A DNA stretch of 46,027 bases from a virus. Each line of letters opens with the position of its first letter. Positions within the stretch are counted from its first letter, which is position 1. Below are positions 37,676 to 45,370 of this stretch, piece after piece. The stretch covers positions 1-46,027 of IMG/VR virus record IMGVR_UViG_3300022223_000006; one strand, 5' to 3'. Under the pieces are notes generated by a model. It was not told the origin of the DNA. It worked only from the letters and a program-made list of their open reading frames with translations, and ran no database searches. The position numbers and the translations under genes are program-made.

Positions 37676-37679
37676 TGCT
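37572..37679 (-). ncRNA. Pseudoknot-like leader, member 3
   Basis: Minus strand: A (37666-37679, 14 nt), 42 nt, B (37612-37623), 12 nt, A' (37586-37599), 1 nt, B' (37572-37584). A/A' is a perfect 14-bp match. B/B' is CGGGAG/CTCCCG plus GGCGAG pairing with TTTTGCC through G-U and one bulge. Same interleaved order and A'-B' adjacency as members 1 and 2. Arm A carries the start codon of the leader ORF, so A-A' pairing would hide it. Confidence 0.6.
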
Positions 37680-37724
37680 TTAGCTCCTGTTTAATTGTCA
37701 ATTCGTTCTATTCAATTATCGGCA

Positions 37725-37753
37725 ATTATACCCGATGGACTTTAGAAAGTCAA
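37725..37753 (-). promoter_or_regulatory. Very strong sigma70-like promoter, antisense to int
   Basis: TTGACT (37748-37753), 17-base spacer, TATAAT (37725-37730) on the minus strand. It directs transcription through leader member 3, the zinc-ribbon gene and the antisense of int. With no terminator seen before 36512, it could also reach the early operon. Confidence 0.8.
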
Positions 37754-37825
37754 ATAAAAAATTTCCATTTTTTGAAGATTTTTTATGTTCTAATTCTGCT
37801 GAAAAATAGCACAATTTTACTATAA

Positions 37826-37857
37826 GAAAAAATGGCCGGCGTGTGGATTCCGGCCAC
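37826..37857 (-). terminator. End-of-late-operon terminator
   Basis: Minus strand: TGGCCGG (37850-37856) pairs with CCGGCCA (37833-37839) over a 10-base loop, followed by six T (37827-37832). It directly follows the last lysis gene. Confidence 0.85.
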
Positions 37858-37873
37858 TCGGAGGAAATATGTG

Positions 37874-38224
37874 CTATTTAACTTTTGCTTGCATAACTTC
37901 TTTAATGTAGAATTCCGATAGAAAATAACCATCTTTTGGAGCTTCGTATGTTATTCCTTGCTTAACCTGCATAATATCGGCTTGCTCGATTGGATGCAGT
38001 ATAATTGATTTAGAACAACCAGAGAGAAACAGAAAAACTCCTATTATCAAAATACGATTGATTTTATCGAATGTCGAAGTAATAGAGCTTAGGTCATTCA
38101 TATCAGTTTTCTTAATAGTCTTTTTGTCCTCTGCTTCTTTAGACCATAATCTTTTGAATATCAAAATTACAAGCGAAGCTAAAATACCAAGTGCGCCGAT
38201 TGCCGATAGTATTAGCTTAGTCAT
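37874..38224 (-). CDS. Fused membrane/lipoprotein, spanin-like
   Basis: 116 residues. A first membrane segment (LILSAIGALGILASLVILIF) is followed by a basic loop, then a second hydrophobic run ending in a lipobox: LIIGVFLFLSGCSKS (L-S-G-C). The periplasmic tail (HPIEQADIMQVKQGITYEAP, then KDGYFLSEFYIKEVMQAKVK) is typical of phage lysis-cassette lipoproteins, usually encoded alone with an N-terminal signal. Here a holin-like segment precedes it. An internal start at Met42 could make a plain outer-membrane spanin. Last gene before the terminator. Confidence 0.65.
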   Translation of the reverse strand: MTKLILSAIGALGILASLVILIFKRLWSKEAEDKKTIKKTDMNDLSSITSTFDKINRILIIGVFLFLSGCSKSIILHPIEQADIMQVKQGITYEAPKDGYFLSEFYIKEVMQAKVK

Positions 38225-38363
38225 TTTTCATCTTCTTTAGCATCTCAAGCTCGGCATCTGCATCCAGTATGTAATCAGCTTTCGCCGTCACACTATCTGA
38301 CAGGCCATGCTTAATGAGCAATTCGATAATTTTTTCCAATCGTTTGCGATAAGATTTTTTCAT
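38217..38363 (-). CDS. Small lysis-cassette protein (48 aa)
   Basis: From the ATG at 38363, which overlaps the holin stop (ATGA): MKKSYRKRLEKIIELLIKHG and a second helix ending AELEMLKKMKND. It is amphipathic and charged with no membrane segment. Possibly a holin partner or antiholin-type regulator; unproven. Confidence 0.55.
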   Translation of the reverse strand: MKKSYRKRLEKIIELLIKHGLSDSVTAKADYILDADAELEMLKKMKND

Positions 38364-38581
38364 TTTGTCAATTTCTTTGCGGCACGAAAGCGCCCATAGA
38401 AAGCCATAAATCCACCAACAACTTCGCCTAAGGCGCCAAGCCAAGTTGTTATACCGGCTTGCTCCTCAGTAAGAAATTGTGCATATTCGGCCTTTCCAAT
38501 CAAAGGCAAAATGAGACCACAAAGACCCATTACTGCTACGCCCCAAATTGTTAAGCTGCTCCACCAAGGTTTTGTTTCCAT
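38360..38581 (-). CDS. Holin-like membrane protein
   Basis: 73 residues: METKPWWSSLTIWGVAVMGL begins with the KPWW..S.T.WG pattern of a common class of phage holin candidates. There are two membrane helices (about 10-28 and 40-62) and a short basic tail (GRFRAAKKLTK). Would form pores timing lysis. No endolysin gene is adjacent. Confidence 0.7.
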   Translation of the reverse strand: METKPWWSSLTIWGVAVMGLCGLILPLIGKAEYAQFLTEEQAGITTWLGALGEVVGGFMAFYGRFRAAKKLTK

Positions 38582-38603
38582 TGTTTGTTCTCCTTGTCAA
38601 AAA

Positions 38604-38756
38604 TTATTTCTTGTTCCTTAAATATTTATTGATTTCGTCCACTGCATTCCACAGTTTTTCCACGTTTCGTTTGAGGTGTCGGACATCGTTCCACAAAACG
38701 CCACTGTTAAAGACAAAACCGGCCAAAGCTATTCCTGCGATTATCCATTGAGCCAT
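38604..38756 (-). CDS. Small membrane-anchored coiled-coil protein (50 aa)
   Basis: MAQWIIAGIALAGFVFNSGV is an N-terminal membrane segment. The rest (LKRNVEKLWNAVDEINKYLR) is a coiled-coil tail, as in haemolysin-XhlA-like or spanin-like lysis accessories. First gene of the lysis set. Confidence 0.6.
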   Translation of the reverse strand: MAQWIIAGIALAGFVFNSGVLWNDVRHLKRNVEKLWNAVDEINKYLRNKK

Positions 38757-38801
38757 CGTAAATCCTTTTATATCAAAGACTTATGCAATAATATTTTCCC
38801 C

Positions 38802-38829
38802 TTGACTTTTACTCCAAAATGTGTATCAT
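38802..38829 (+). promoter_or_regulatory. Sigma70-like promoter on the plus strand
   Basis: TTGACT (38802-38807), 16-base spacer, TATCAT (38824-38829). Predicted start near 38836, exactly at the ATG of the small plus-strand ORF, so the message would be leaderless, or the promoter may serve antisense control of the ejection-protein gene. Confidence 0.55.
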
Positions 38830-38835
38830 AAAGTT

Positions 38836-38976
38836 ATGATTACTATCGGAAAATTCTTTATTTGTTTTATTATCATTGTTTTCATTTATTGCTGCTTTAT
38901 TCAGTTAATAATAAACGGGCAAAAACGTAGAGAAGATAAAGAAAATAAAAAACGCTTTCCACATCTTTACGATTAA
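38836..38976 (+). CDS. Small single-span membrane protein (46 aa), plus strand
   Basis: MITIGKFFICFIIIVFIYCC then a charged tail ending RFPHLYD. One hydrophobic helix, then basic residues. Convergent with the minus-strand gene, overlapping its stop by four bases. No ribosome site upstream of the ATG. Its promoter makes it credible. Confidence 0.5.
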   Translation: MITIGKFFICFIIIVFIYCCFIQLIINGQKRREDKENKKRFPHLYD

Positions 38977-41186
38977 AATCCTCTCGCGCCATATCCTCGA
39001 ATAATAGCCTTATCTTCAATATACCTTGATTGTTTTTTTCTTCTTTCTTTTAGAATCTCCTTTTGGTCATTTAACATATCTTTATTCAATATATTTATTA
39101 GTCTTGCAGCAATTGGTGCAACTTTTATTGAACCTCGTTTTGCAGTAAATCCTAACGTCAATAATTTTGTAGCTTCTGGATTCGTTGCAAGGGCAGCAAA
39201 TGTAGTTGGAGACATAGCCAAAGCATATTGACTCATTACTGATATACCACTACCACCTGCAAGTGCTGTAGCTGTGCCACTAACAATACCAAGCTCAAAA
39301 GTTTTGCCGAACATAGAAGTAAAACCTCTTTTACCAGGAGCAAGTATATTAAATAATTTCATTGTATCTTTTACGGCTTGACCTTTTGTGCCAGGAAACA
39401 TCAATTTGAAAGTCTCTGGAGGTATCTCCTTAAATGATTTATCTAATCTTTTCACATTTAATATGCCTGTAGAAGGGTCAAAAGCATTATTCACTTGTTC
39501 TCTAAACCAAGCAGCATTAAGTTGTTTCCACATAGCTCTGCCTTCGGCAGCATTTTCACTCAATAGTTCTATTGCTCTTTCTCCGCCTTTAATTTCTGGA
39601 AGACTTTTACGTAAGGTTCGTAATTCATTTGAAATATTTCTTTGCGTAGTTCCTACGCCTGTGGTCTTTTTAACGGGATTTACTAATATCTCTCTGATAC
39701 TCTTTAGTCTTTTAGGGTCGTAATCACTATATATAACATTTAGGACTTCAGTGGGACTATCTCCTACCTTGCTTATTGTTCTTTTAATAAACTTTTCATC
39801 AAACAATTCTTTGCCTGAACCATAAACGGCATTTACATTTCTTAATAATTTATTTGCTTCCGGTGTCATTCCTATAGAAGTAGTCGGGCTAAAAAGAGCA
39901 TCATCTGCTATATCTGCTAATTGTATAAAAACAGCTTCTGATTTATCCGCTCCAACAGCAAACTTACGAGCGTCTTTTAAGTAAGATGACCTCAAATCTA
40001 TAAACTGTTGTAAGGTGCGATTTGGTTCAAGATTTTTGAGAGCATATCTAAATTTAGAACGACCTTCTGTTGTTAATAACGCTCCACCTGATGCTAAATC
40101 TTCAGCAAGTTTCTTTTCCATAAATTTCTTTATAGGCTCTGTGGATATTACTGTATTTGGAGATAAATCCCCTACGTGTCTATATAATGGTTCAAAAAAT
40201 TCATCTAACAATGCTTGTCTTCGTCCTCGAAATTTCACTCCCTTTTCACCGCGCCTTACAAATATATCGAATAATTCATCACCTAATTTTGTAGTTGTTT
40301 TTAAGGAATCATCCGCTATTGAATTAGCAATTGCTGTAGCAGTTTCAACCGCCTGCAACTGTTGTGCTTTTTCAAATCCTTCAAATATTGCACCGCCACC
40401 AAAAGAGCCTCTGCTTAATTCTTCACCAGCTCTAACAAGTATGCGTCTATCTCTTTGTTTCGGAGTGAAAAAACCACCTTTTGATTTGAATATTTCCCTA
40501 ACTTGTGTGGGCGACATTTCTAATTCCATAAGTTCTTTTGCTGGCTTTTTGAAAAATGGAGTAGCTCTCAAAGCGGCAGAGGCATAGCGACCACCAATTT
40601 CATATAATCCTTGTCTTGTAGCAGACCTTAAAAAATCTCTTGCTGTCGGACTTTCATAAGGGTCTATTGCTTGTTGTATTGTTTTACCTGCCCCACCAAG
40701 CAATGCTGCTCCTGCTCCTGCCAATGCGGGTACAAGAACCGCTTCTTCTGGCAAGGCCGTAAATGGCGGGACTTGTCCTAATCCTAAAGCCAATGCGCCT
40801 CCACCTATACCACCAATTATCCCGCCTATATCCTCGCCCATAGTTTGTTTCATTTGTCCCAATATTCCTGGACTAACTCTTCTCTGTATATCTTGAACAG
40901 TTTGTATTTGTTCTTTCGTTATGCCTGATTGAATCAAAGTATCATAAGCCTTTTGTCTTTGAATGTTTTTAGGACTACGAAGCATCGGCGACATAATACC
41001 GCCAGGCAATTTATTTGGGTCAAGAGGTAAACTTCCTTCTAATAAATTTATTAAATCCAATTGTTGATTTTCATCTAAATTGAATTTTTCGGATGCTTTA
41101 TCCAATACAAATCCTTTGGGCAAATTCATATCCGATGGTTGGTCTAAGACAAATCCTTCGGGTAGTTTCATTTGATTGGCTGCCAC
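38973..41186 (-). CDS. Large internal virion (ejection) protein
   Basis: 737 residues. The N-terminus carries two LPxGFVLD repeats (LPEGFVLDQPS, LPKGFVLDKAS), recurrent at the start of phage DNA-ejection proteins. A Gly/Ala-rich hydrophobic stretch follows (about 120-170: GGIIGGIGGGALALGLG) and then a long helical body. No lytic or catalytic motif was seen. It overlaps the preceding internal protein by 19 bases. Expected to be packed in the head or portal and to line the channel through the host envelope. Confidence 0.65.
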   Translation of the reverse strand: MAANQMKLPEGFVLDQPSDMNLPKGFVLDKASEKFNLDENQQLDLINLLEGSLPLDPNKLPGGIMSPMLRSPKNIQRQKAYDTLIQSGITKEQIQTVQDIQRRVSPGILGQMKQTMGEDIGGIIGGIGGGALALGLGQVPPFTALPEEAVLVPALAGAGAALLGGAGKTIQQAIDPYESPTARDFLRSATRQGLYEIGGRYASAALRATPFFKKPAKELMELEMSPTQVREIFKSKGGFFTPKQRDRRILVRAGEELSRGSFGGGAIFEGFEKAQQLQAVETATAIANSIADDSLKTTTKLGDELFDIFVRRGEKGVKFRGRRQALLDEFFEPLYRHVGDLSPNTVISTEPIKKFMEKKLAEDLASGGALLTTEGRSKFRYALKNLEPNRTLQQFIDLRSSYLKDARKFAVGADKSEAVFIQLADIADDALFSPTTSIGMTPEANKLLRNVNAVYGSGKELFDEKFIKRTISKVGDSPTEVLNVIYSDYDPKRLKSIREILVNPVKKTTGVGTTQRNISNELRTLRKSLPEIKGGERAIELLSENAAEGRAMWKQLNAAWFREQVNNAFDPSTGILNVKRLDKSFKEIPPETFKLMFPGTKGQAVKDTMKLFNILAPGKRGFTSMFGKTFELGIVSGTATALAGGSGISVMSQYALAMSPTTFAALATNPEATKLLTLGFTAKRGSIKVAPIAARLINILNKDMLNDQKEILKERRKKQSRYIEDKAIIRGYGARGF

Positions 41187-42094
41187 GTTCTGCCTCCATC
41201 AAAAGATTGTATTTTTTCGCCTGTTGTAGGATTCGTAGCCGTAAGTCCTTGTTGCTGTGTTTGTGAACCATAACGAAAATAAGACGTTGGAGTTTTATTT
41301 AAACCGTTTTCTTCTCCTAATTCAAACTTCTTCATATCACCCAATACGAGAGAAGGTTCTACACCATATTTTTCAGCAAGTCCGGTATAACCGGCAATAT
41401 GTCGATTCATCGTTTCTTTGGAAACTGTCAATAATTTTTGTGCCATATTATAAATTGCTTTTCTATCTTCATCGGTAACTTGCAGACCACCTTGTTTAAG
41501 TTTCGGAATCCAAGCCTGAATATAATTCAATGCACTAATTCCTTCAGGCGTTCTTGCATATTCGCTTTCACGAACAACAGATGTAGGGTCAAGCATTTTT
41601 TGGAATAATACCGCAAGTGCCTGGTCGGAGGCCACTCTGCTTTTTGTCGAAGGATTTGTTACCGATTCATCGTAAGCCGCCTGCATTTTGCTGGCACTAT
41701 CCTGGACTACCAGATAATTTTTATATATAGGAGAATCTTGAAACTCCTTTCTTAAACCAGTTGCAGTCGTTTGGATTTTAGACACATCCGGTTGTCCAAG
41801 CATTTTTGTTTCTGCTCTTGTTTTTTCCGTCTCTGCTTCGTAAAGTCTTGCTTGTGTTGGATGTAGGTATTGTCCGGCAAATTGCAAAACTTCTTTTTGG
41901 GCTTCTGGCTCAGTCGGTAAATTGGTTATAGCACCCCCGCTCTTTATCTGGTTTATGAATTTAATCATATCCTGTTGCTGCTGCTGCTGTATCTGCTGTT
42001 GCTGCATACCGCCCAGCCAGTTTTGAAGAAAGCCCACGATTCCAGCGTAACGATTAGGTTGCTGAAGCACTGGTATATTTCCCATTCCATTCAT
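41168..42094 (-). CDS. Internal virion protein
   Basis: 308 residues. Poly-Gln near the start (QQQQIQQQQQQ), a helical body, and the segment MLDPTSVVRESEYARTPEGI common to podovirus ejection proteins. The C-terminus has TNPTTGEKIQSFDGGRTWQP, a short beta-hairpin motif used in virion interactions. Between the methyltransferase-like gene and the largest ejection protein. Confidence 0.6.
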   Translation of the reverse strand: MNGMGNIPVLQQPNRYAGIVGFLQNWLGGMQQQQIQQQQQQDMIKFINQIKSGGAITNLPTEPEAQKEVLQFAGQYLHPTQARLYEAETEKTRAETKMLGQPDVSKIQTTATGLRKEFQDSPIYKNYLVVQDSASKMQAAYDESVTNPSTKSRVASDQALAVLFQKMLDPTSVVRESEYARTPEGISALNYIQAWIPKLKQGGLQVTDEDRKAIYNMAQKLLTVSKETMNRHIAGYTGLAEKYGVEPSLVLGDMKKFELGEENGLNKTPTSYFRYGSQTQQQGLTATNPTTGEKIQSFDGGRTWQPIK

Positions 42095-42095
42095 A

Positions 42096-42374
42096 TCAAA
42101 CTCCTTCTTTCAAGAATTTGTTTTCCTCTACGATTCGAGAATAATAGAACGCCCAAGAAATCAGCATAATTCCCGCAATCGGATTTAATATGCTTGCTCC
42201 CAAAATTATCAATAGACTGCCCCAATAAGAGGGATGTTTCATATATCGGTAAATGCCCGACCGGATTATCTTTTTTGGCCTTTCTATTCTCAAATTAAAA
42301 TGTTCTCCGAGCGTGAATTTCGCCACAAGCCTTAGAATACTTCCAAATATAATTAAACAAATTGCTAAAATCAT
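42096..42374 (-). CDS. ICMT/PEMT-like membrane methyltransferase, minimal
   Basis: 92 residues with about three membrane segments. 'RSGIYRYMKHPSYWGSLLII' is the hallmark 'G.YRY.RHP.Y.G' of isoprenylcysteine/phospholipid methyltransferase-fold proteins, and the C-terminal 'RIVEENKFL' supplies the conserved EE...L that helps bind AdoMet. Family members are usually 150-200 residues, so this lacks the N-terminal helices. The ATG overlaps the stop of the internal virion gene (ATGA). Substrate unknown: a lipid or modified Cys of the host or virion. Confidence 0.7.
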   Translation of the reverse strand: MILAICLIIFGSILRLVAKFTLGEHFNLRIERPKKIIRSGIYRYMKHPSYWGSLLIILGASILNPIAGIMLISWAFYYSRIVEENKFLKEGV

Positions 42375-43546
42375 ATCATACTTGCCAACGCGCTTACTAA
42401 TGAACCTATTCCACTGGCTGCACCACTTGCCATTCCCCCTATTCCACCTAAAAGACCGCCACTACCTGGTATGAGACCTGCACCAGATATTCCTATCTGT
42501 GCCGAACCAGGAGTGCCAAATAACGTAGAACCTAAACTACCTAAAGCCCCACCTATTCCACTACCTAAGCCACCAAGTGAACCACCACCGCCCAGATAAC
42601 TACCTAATACTGGCAATAATTGTGAGCCTAATCCAGGAGCCGATTGAGTTACCATACTTTGCATAGGCTTCTGACCTAATATGGTTCCGAGAAAATTCTG
42701 CAAGTAAGGATTTTCGTAAGGTCTGCTGTATTGCCATTTCCGCCAGGGTTCTTGTAACTGTTCTCCTGTAATCCCTCTCTGCATAGTACCCATATTTAGA
42801 AGTTGACCTAATACATCCGTTCCCATCCCGCCTATCTGTCCAGCCTGGCCGACAATCTGTCCTGGCAAGCCTGCCATTTGCATTGCCTGACCGATTCCGG
42901 CCTGCTGACGGCCTAACTGTGCCTGTTGGCCGCTATAAAGAATATTCGCAAGCTGGCCGGCTAAATTAGTAGTCAAATCCCGACCGCTTCTGCCAAGCTC
43001 TTGACCTAACGCCCCGCCTATCCCACCTTCACCGTATCGCTCCATAATTGCCGGCATTACATCCTGCTGCCAGGTCTGCATTGCGGGAGATACAAATTGT
43101 TTTTGCCAGAGTTCTGTTTCAGCCTCTGGATTCCAGGGCTGCATAAGATTTTGTAAAGTTGTTCCGGCCAACTGCTGATATTGGTCGCCGCCTGCTGCCT
43201 GCTGGCCGAGAACATCCTGAAAATACTGCATAGCACCAGTAGCCATAGAAGGCATTTGCGCACCTGCTACTCCAAAACCCTGCTGCTGTAATGGTGAAAC
43301 ACCAGCTACCATTTGGCCTGGATAAGCCTCTACTCCCTGCCCAATTTGCGGACTTATCATAGCATTTAGTTGATTGAGAAGCTCACGGACGCCGGTTCCC
43401 GCGTAAGGGTCAACGGTCTGTATGCTTTGTCCGCCACCGCCGAAATATCGCCAGCTATCAGGTGCTCTCTGCCGAGGCCATAGATGGTACTGGTCGCTCG
43501 GAAGCTCTTGCATCTGTTGTATTGTTTTTGGTATCTTCCAAAACAT
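42371..43546 (-). CDS. Gln/Gly-rich internal virion protein
   Basis: 391 residues. Residues 50-270 are Gln/Gly/Met-rich helices (SPLQQQGFGVAGAQM etc.). 'PYENPYLQNFLGTILGQKPM' resembles a recurrent ejection-protein motif. The last ~80 are Gly/Ser/Leu-rich and hydrophobic (GSYLGGGGSLGGLGSG), membrane-active in character. GAGGTAAAAAAAG precedes the ATG at 43546. Starts 89 bases inside the upstream gene. Confidence 0.65.
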   Translation of the reverse strand: MFWKIPKTIQQMQELPSDQYHLWPRQRAPDSWRYFGGGGQSIQTVDPYAGTGVRELLNQLNAMISPQIGQGVEAYPGQMVAGVSPLQQQGFGVAGAQMPSMATGAMQYFQDVLGQQAAGGDQYQQLAGTTLQNLMQPWNPEAETELWQKQFVSPAMQTWQQDVMPAIMERYGEGGIGGALGQELGRSGRDLTTNLAGQLANILYSGQQAQLGRQQAGIGQAMQMAGLPGQIVGQAGQIGGMGTDVLGQLLNMGTMQRGITGEQLQEPWRKWQYSRPYENPYLQNFLGTILGQKPMQSMVTQSAPGLGSQLLPVLGSYLGGGGSLGGLGSGIGGALGSLGSTLFGTPGSAQIGISGAGLIPGSGGLLGGIGGMASGAASGIGSLVSALASMI

Positions 43547-44039
43547 CTTTTTTTACCTCATATTCCATCAAGACTTTCTTACTTCTTTTCCATCCACATC
43601 GTTCATATCCTTTGGGTCTCAAAGTAGCCGTTAGTATCTTTTGCTTGTACTCTTCGGAGATAGGTAATTCTGTCAGGTATTTTATGACGGCATCCGAAGC
43701 GGCTTGGGCAGAAGATTGATATTTCTTATCAAGACTGAAAGCATGAACGAATATGTGCTTTTCTACTATGTCTATTCCTGCCCATAAAAATCCCCGAAAT
43801 TTATTATCATCATCGACAAGGGCTACAATATGAACCAAAGGGTTTGGTATTCTTAAAAGCCGTCCGTTTTCTATTACGGTTGTTGTCAAAATAGATGAGC
43901 TAAACTTGCACAAAACATCTATTTTCTCATCATCCATATCCTCAATATTCCTGAAAAGCTGACGGCAAGAGCCTACAAGAATATTAAATACACTTGGGTC
44001 AATCACTCTAATAAATTTTAGCTCGCTAATATCGGGCAT
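43458..44039 (-). CDS. GNAT-like acyltransferase candidate
   Basis: 193 residues. The strand-loop-helix 'IFVHAFSLDKKYQSSAQAAS' followed by a helix and strand 'TATLRPKGYERCGWKRSKKV' follows the GNAT fold plan (beta4-alpha3, then the 'E..GF' end). Key CoA-binding 'R/Q-x-x-G-x-G/A' is not intact (YQSSAQAA), so catalysis is uncertain. The ATG at 44039 is coupled to the ATP-grasp stop (TAATG). Perhaps works with that enzyme. Confidence 0.5.
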   Translation of the reverse strand: MPDISELKFIRVIDPSVFNILVGSCRQLFRNIEDMDDEKIDVLCKFSSSILTTTVIENGRLLRIPNPLVHIVALVDDDNKFRGFLWAGIDIVEKHIFVHAFSLDKKYQSSAQAASDAVIKYLTELPISEEYKQKILTATLRPKGYERCGWKRSKKVLMEYEVKKDVLEDTKNNTTDARASERPVPSMASAEST

Positions 44040-45367
44040 TAAGCCGCCTCCAGTTTTTTATATCTTTTTAACGCTTCGCTTAGGCCGTCCATACGATATT
44101 GTGAACAAGCGCATATTTTAAGTTTTCCTATATTATGGTAACAACGTCCCCACGATTCCTCGATTGTCTTGCCCCAAGCCGTTACAACTCCGAGTATGCC
44201 ATCCGAACCGGCGCACTTGAGATTGCCATTATCGAGAAAAACATCCTCCGCCCAGAAAAACGGGTAATCTTTTAATGTGCCAAATAAAGGTACATTTTTA
44301 GCGAAAATTTTTCTCAATTCTGGAATACTATATGGATATGGTGGTATGCTTATCCTTTGGCTTGAAGCAAAGCCTTCCTGAAATTCAGTATCGAAATTTT
44401 CATTTAAAAGAAAATCAGATAACTTTCCTTTGAGAAGTGTCAATAGACAAAATAACGCATCATAACCAGCCCTCGGTGTATGTTCGAGAAAGTAAGGTTC
44501 TCCGTTTTTCACAATGCAATTCGCATCATAAGGTCCTCTGTATCCTTCCCTGTATAGATAATCCGCCATTTTAGACAGGCAAGGAATAATGGGGCAATTT
44601 TCCATTTCTTCTTTATTCATCAGCCAAACAGTATTCGATTGGCTGCCAATTGGAAGGCTAAGATTATTATCCATAAGTCGCTTATTCTCAATTGTATGAT
44701 TGTAATGGACAGGGCCTGCCTGCCCTATCCACGCTTCAGTTGAAATTTCAGCACCATCAATTTTCTTTTGAAGAACATATTCGATATTATCTTTGAGACG
44801 GACAGAATATTCGTTTTCCATTTTCGCCGCTAATTCACCCTTGAATTTCTCAACGTAAGTCAAATCTAAATCCTGATTGTCATCCGGCTTGAAAACCCAC
44901 AAATCCTCGTTATTTGCTTTCAAAAATTTAATGCCGTCCTTCAGTGTTTTGAACTCGTGCATTTCCGGCAGGATAAATCCCATTCTCTTTGCTATTTCCA
45001 TACCTTTTCTGCGGTCAAGCTCAAGCTTACTTGCCAAAGCTGATGCGCCAATAACTCGATGGTCTTTTTTAAGTAAATCTCCGAGCGGTCCAAAAACTTC
45101 GGGAACACTGTTTTTTAGACCGAATGTCTTGAGCAAAACAGCATCCTCTTTTTTCTTTTGATTTACCCTGACCATATCAAAGAAAACAATATCAGCTTTC
45201 TTCAAAGCAGATTTAAGCTGCTGTGAGGATAATTTCGTCAAAATCCCATCGTAGTTACTGCGGCAATTCGGAGTATGAACGTAAATATCAACGTCAATAC
45301 CTTCTTTGCGAAGCCTCATCGCGATTGGTAATCCTTCACCGGAATTTGAGATTATTACAAGTTTCAT
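44039..45367 (-). CDS. ATP-grasp enzyme, PurD (GARS)-like
   Basis: 442 residues. It opens with a Rossmann-type MKLVIISNSGEGLPIAMRLR, as GAR synthetase does. Then come ATP-grasp elements: KLELDRRKGMEIAKRMGFIL (adenine-side helix), WVFKPDDNQDLDL (lysine strand), EYVLQKKIDGAEISTEAWIG (base-binding E-x-x-x-x-E type strand) and GPYDANCIVKNGEPYFLEHT followed by PRAGYDA (Mg2+-binding E/N-R). Placed among virion genes, purine synthesis is unlikely; an amide ligase for a virion or host-surface target is more plausible. Starts three bases after the small gene upstream. Confidence 0.75.
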   Translation of the reverse strand: MKLVIISNSGEGLPIAMRLRKEGIDVDIYVHTPNCRSNYDGILTKLSSQQLKSALKKADIVFFDMVRVNQKKKEDAVLLKTFGLKNSVPEVFGPLGDLLKKDHRVIGASALASKLELDRRKGMEIAKRMGFILPEMHEFKTLKDGIKFLKANNEDLWVFKPDDNQDLDLTYVEKFKGELAAKMENEYSVRLKDNIEYVLQKKIDGAEISTEAWIGQAGPVHYNHTIENKRLMDNNLSLPIGSQSNTVWLMNKEEMENCPIIPCLSKMADYLYREGYRGPYDANCIVKNGEPYFLEHTPRAGYDALFCLLTLLKGKLSDFLLNENFDTEFQEGFASSQRISIPPYPYSIPELRKIFAKNVPLFGTLKDYPFFWAEDVFLDNGNLKCAGSDGILGVVTAWGKTIEESWGRCYHNIGKLKICACSQYRMDGLSEALKRYKKLEAA

Positions 45368-45370
45368 AAT

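Noticed and set aside
37590-37694. A plus-strand 34-codon ORF with GGAG upstream and a membrane-like segment
   Set aside because: It is the mirror of the pseudoknot-like leader and its minus-strand ORF; the strong promoter in this interval points the other way, and no plus promoter precedes it.
40015-40587. 190-codon open frame on the plus strand
   Set aside because: It lies wholly inside the ejection-protein gene in the opposite direction, has no ribosome site and an ordinary shadow composition.
44039-45367. A true purine-biosynthesis purD
   Set aside because: No other purine gene is present and the gene is embedded in and coupled to virion genes; only the fold is supported.
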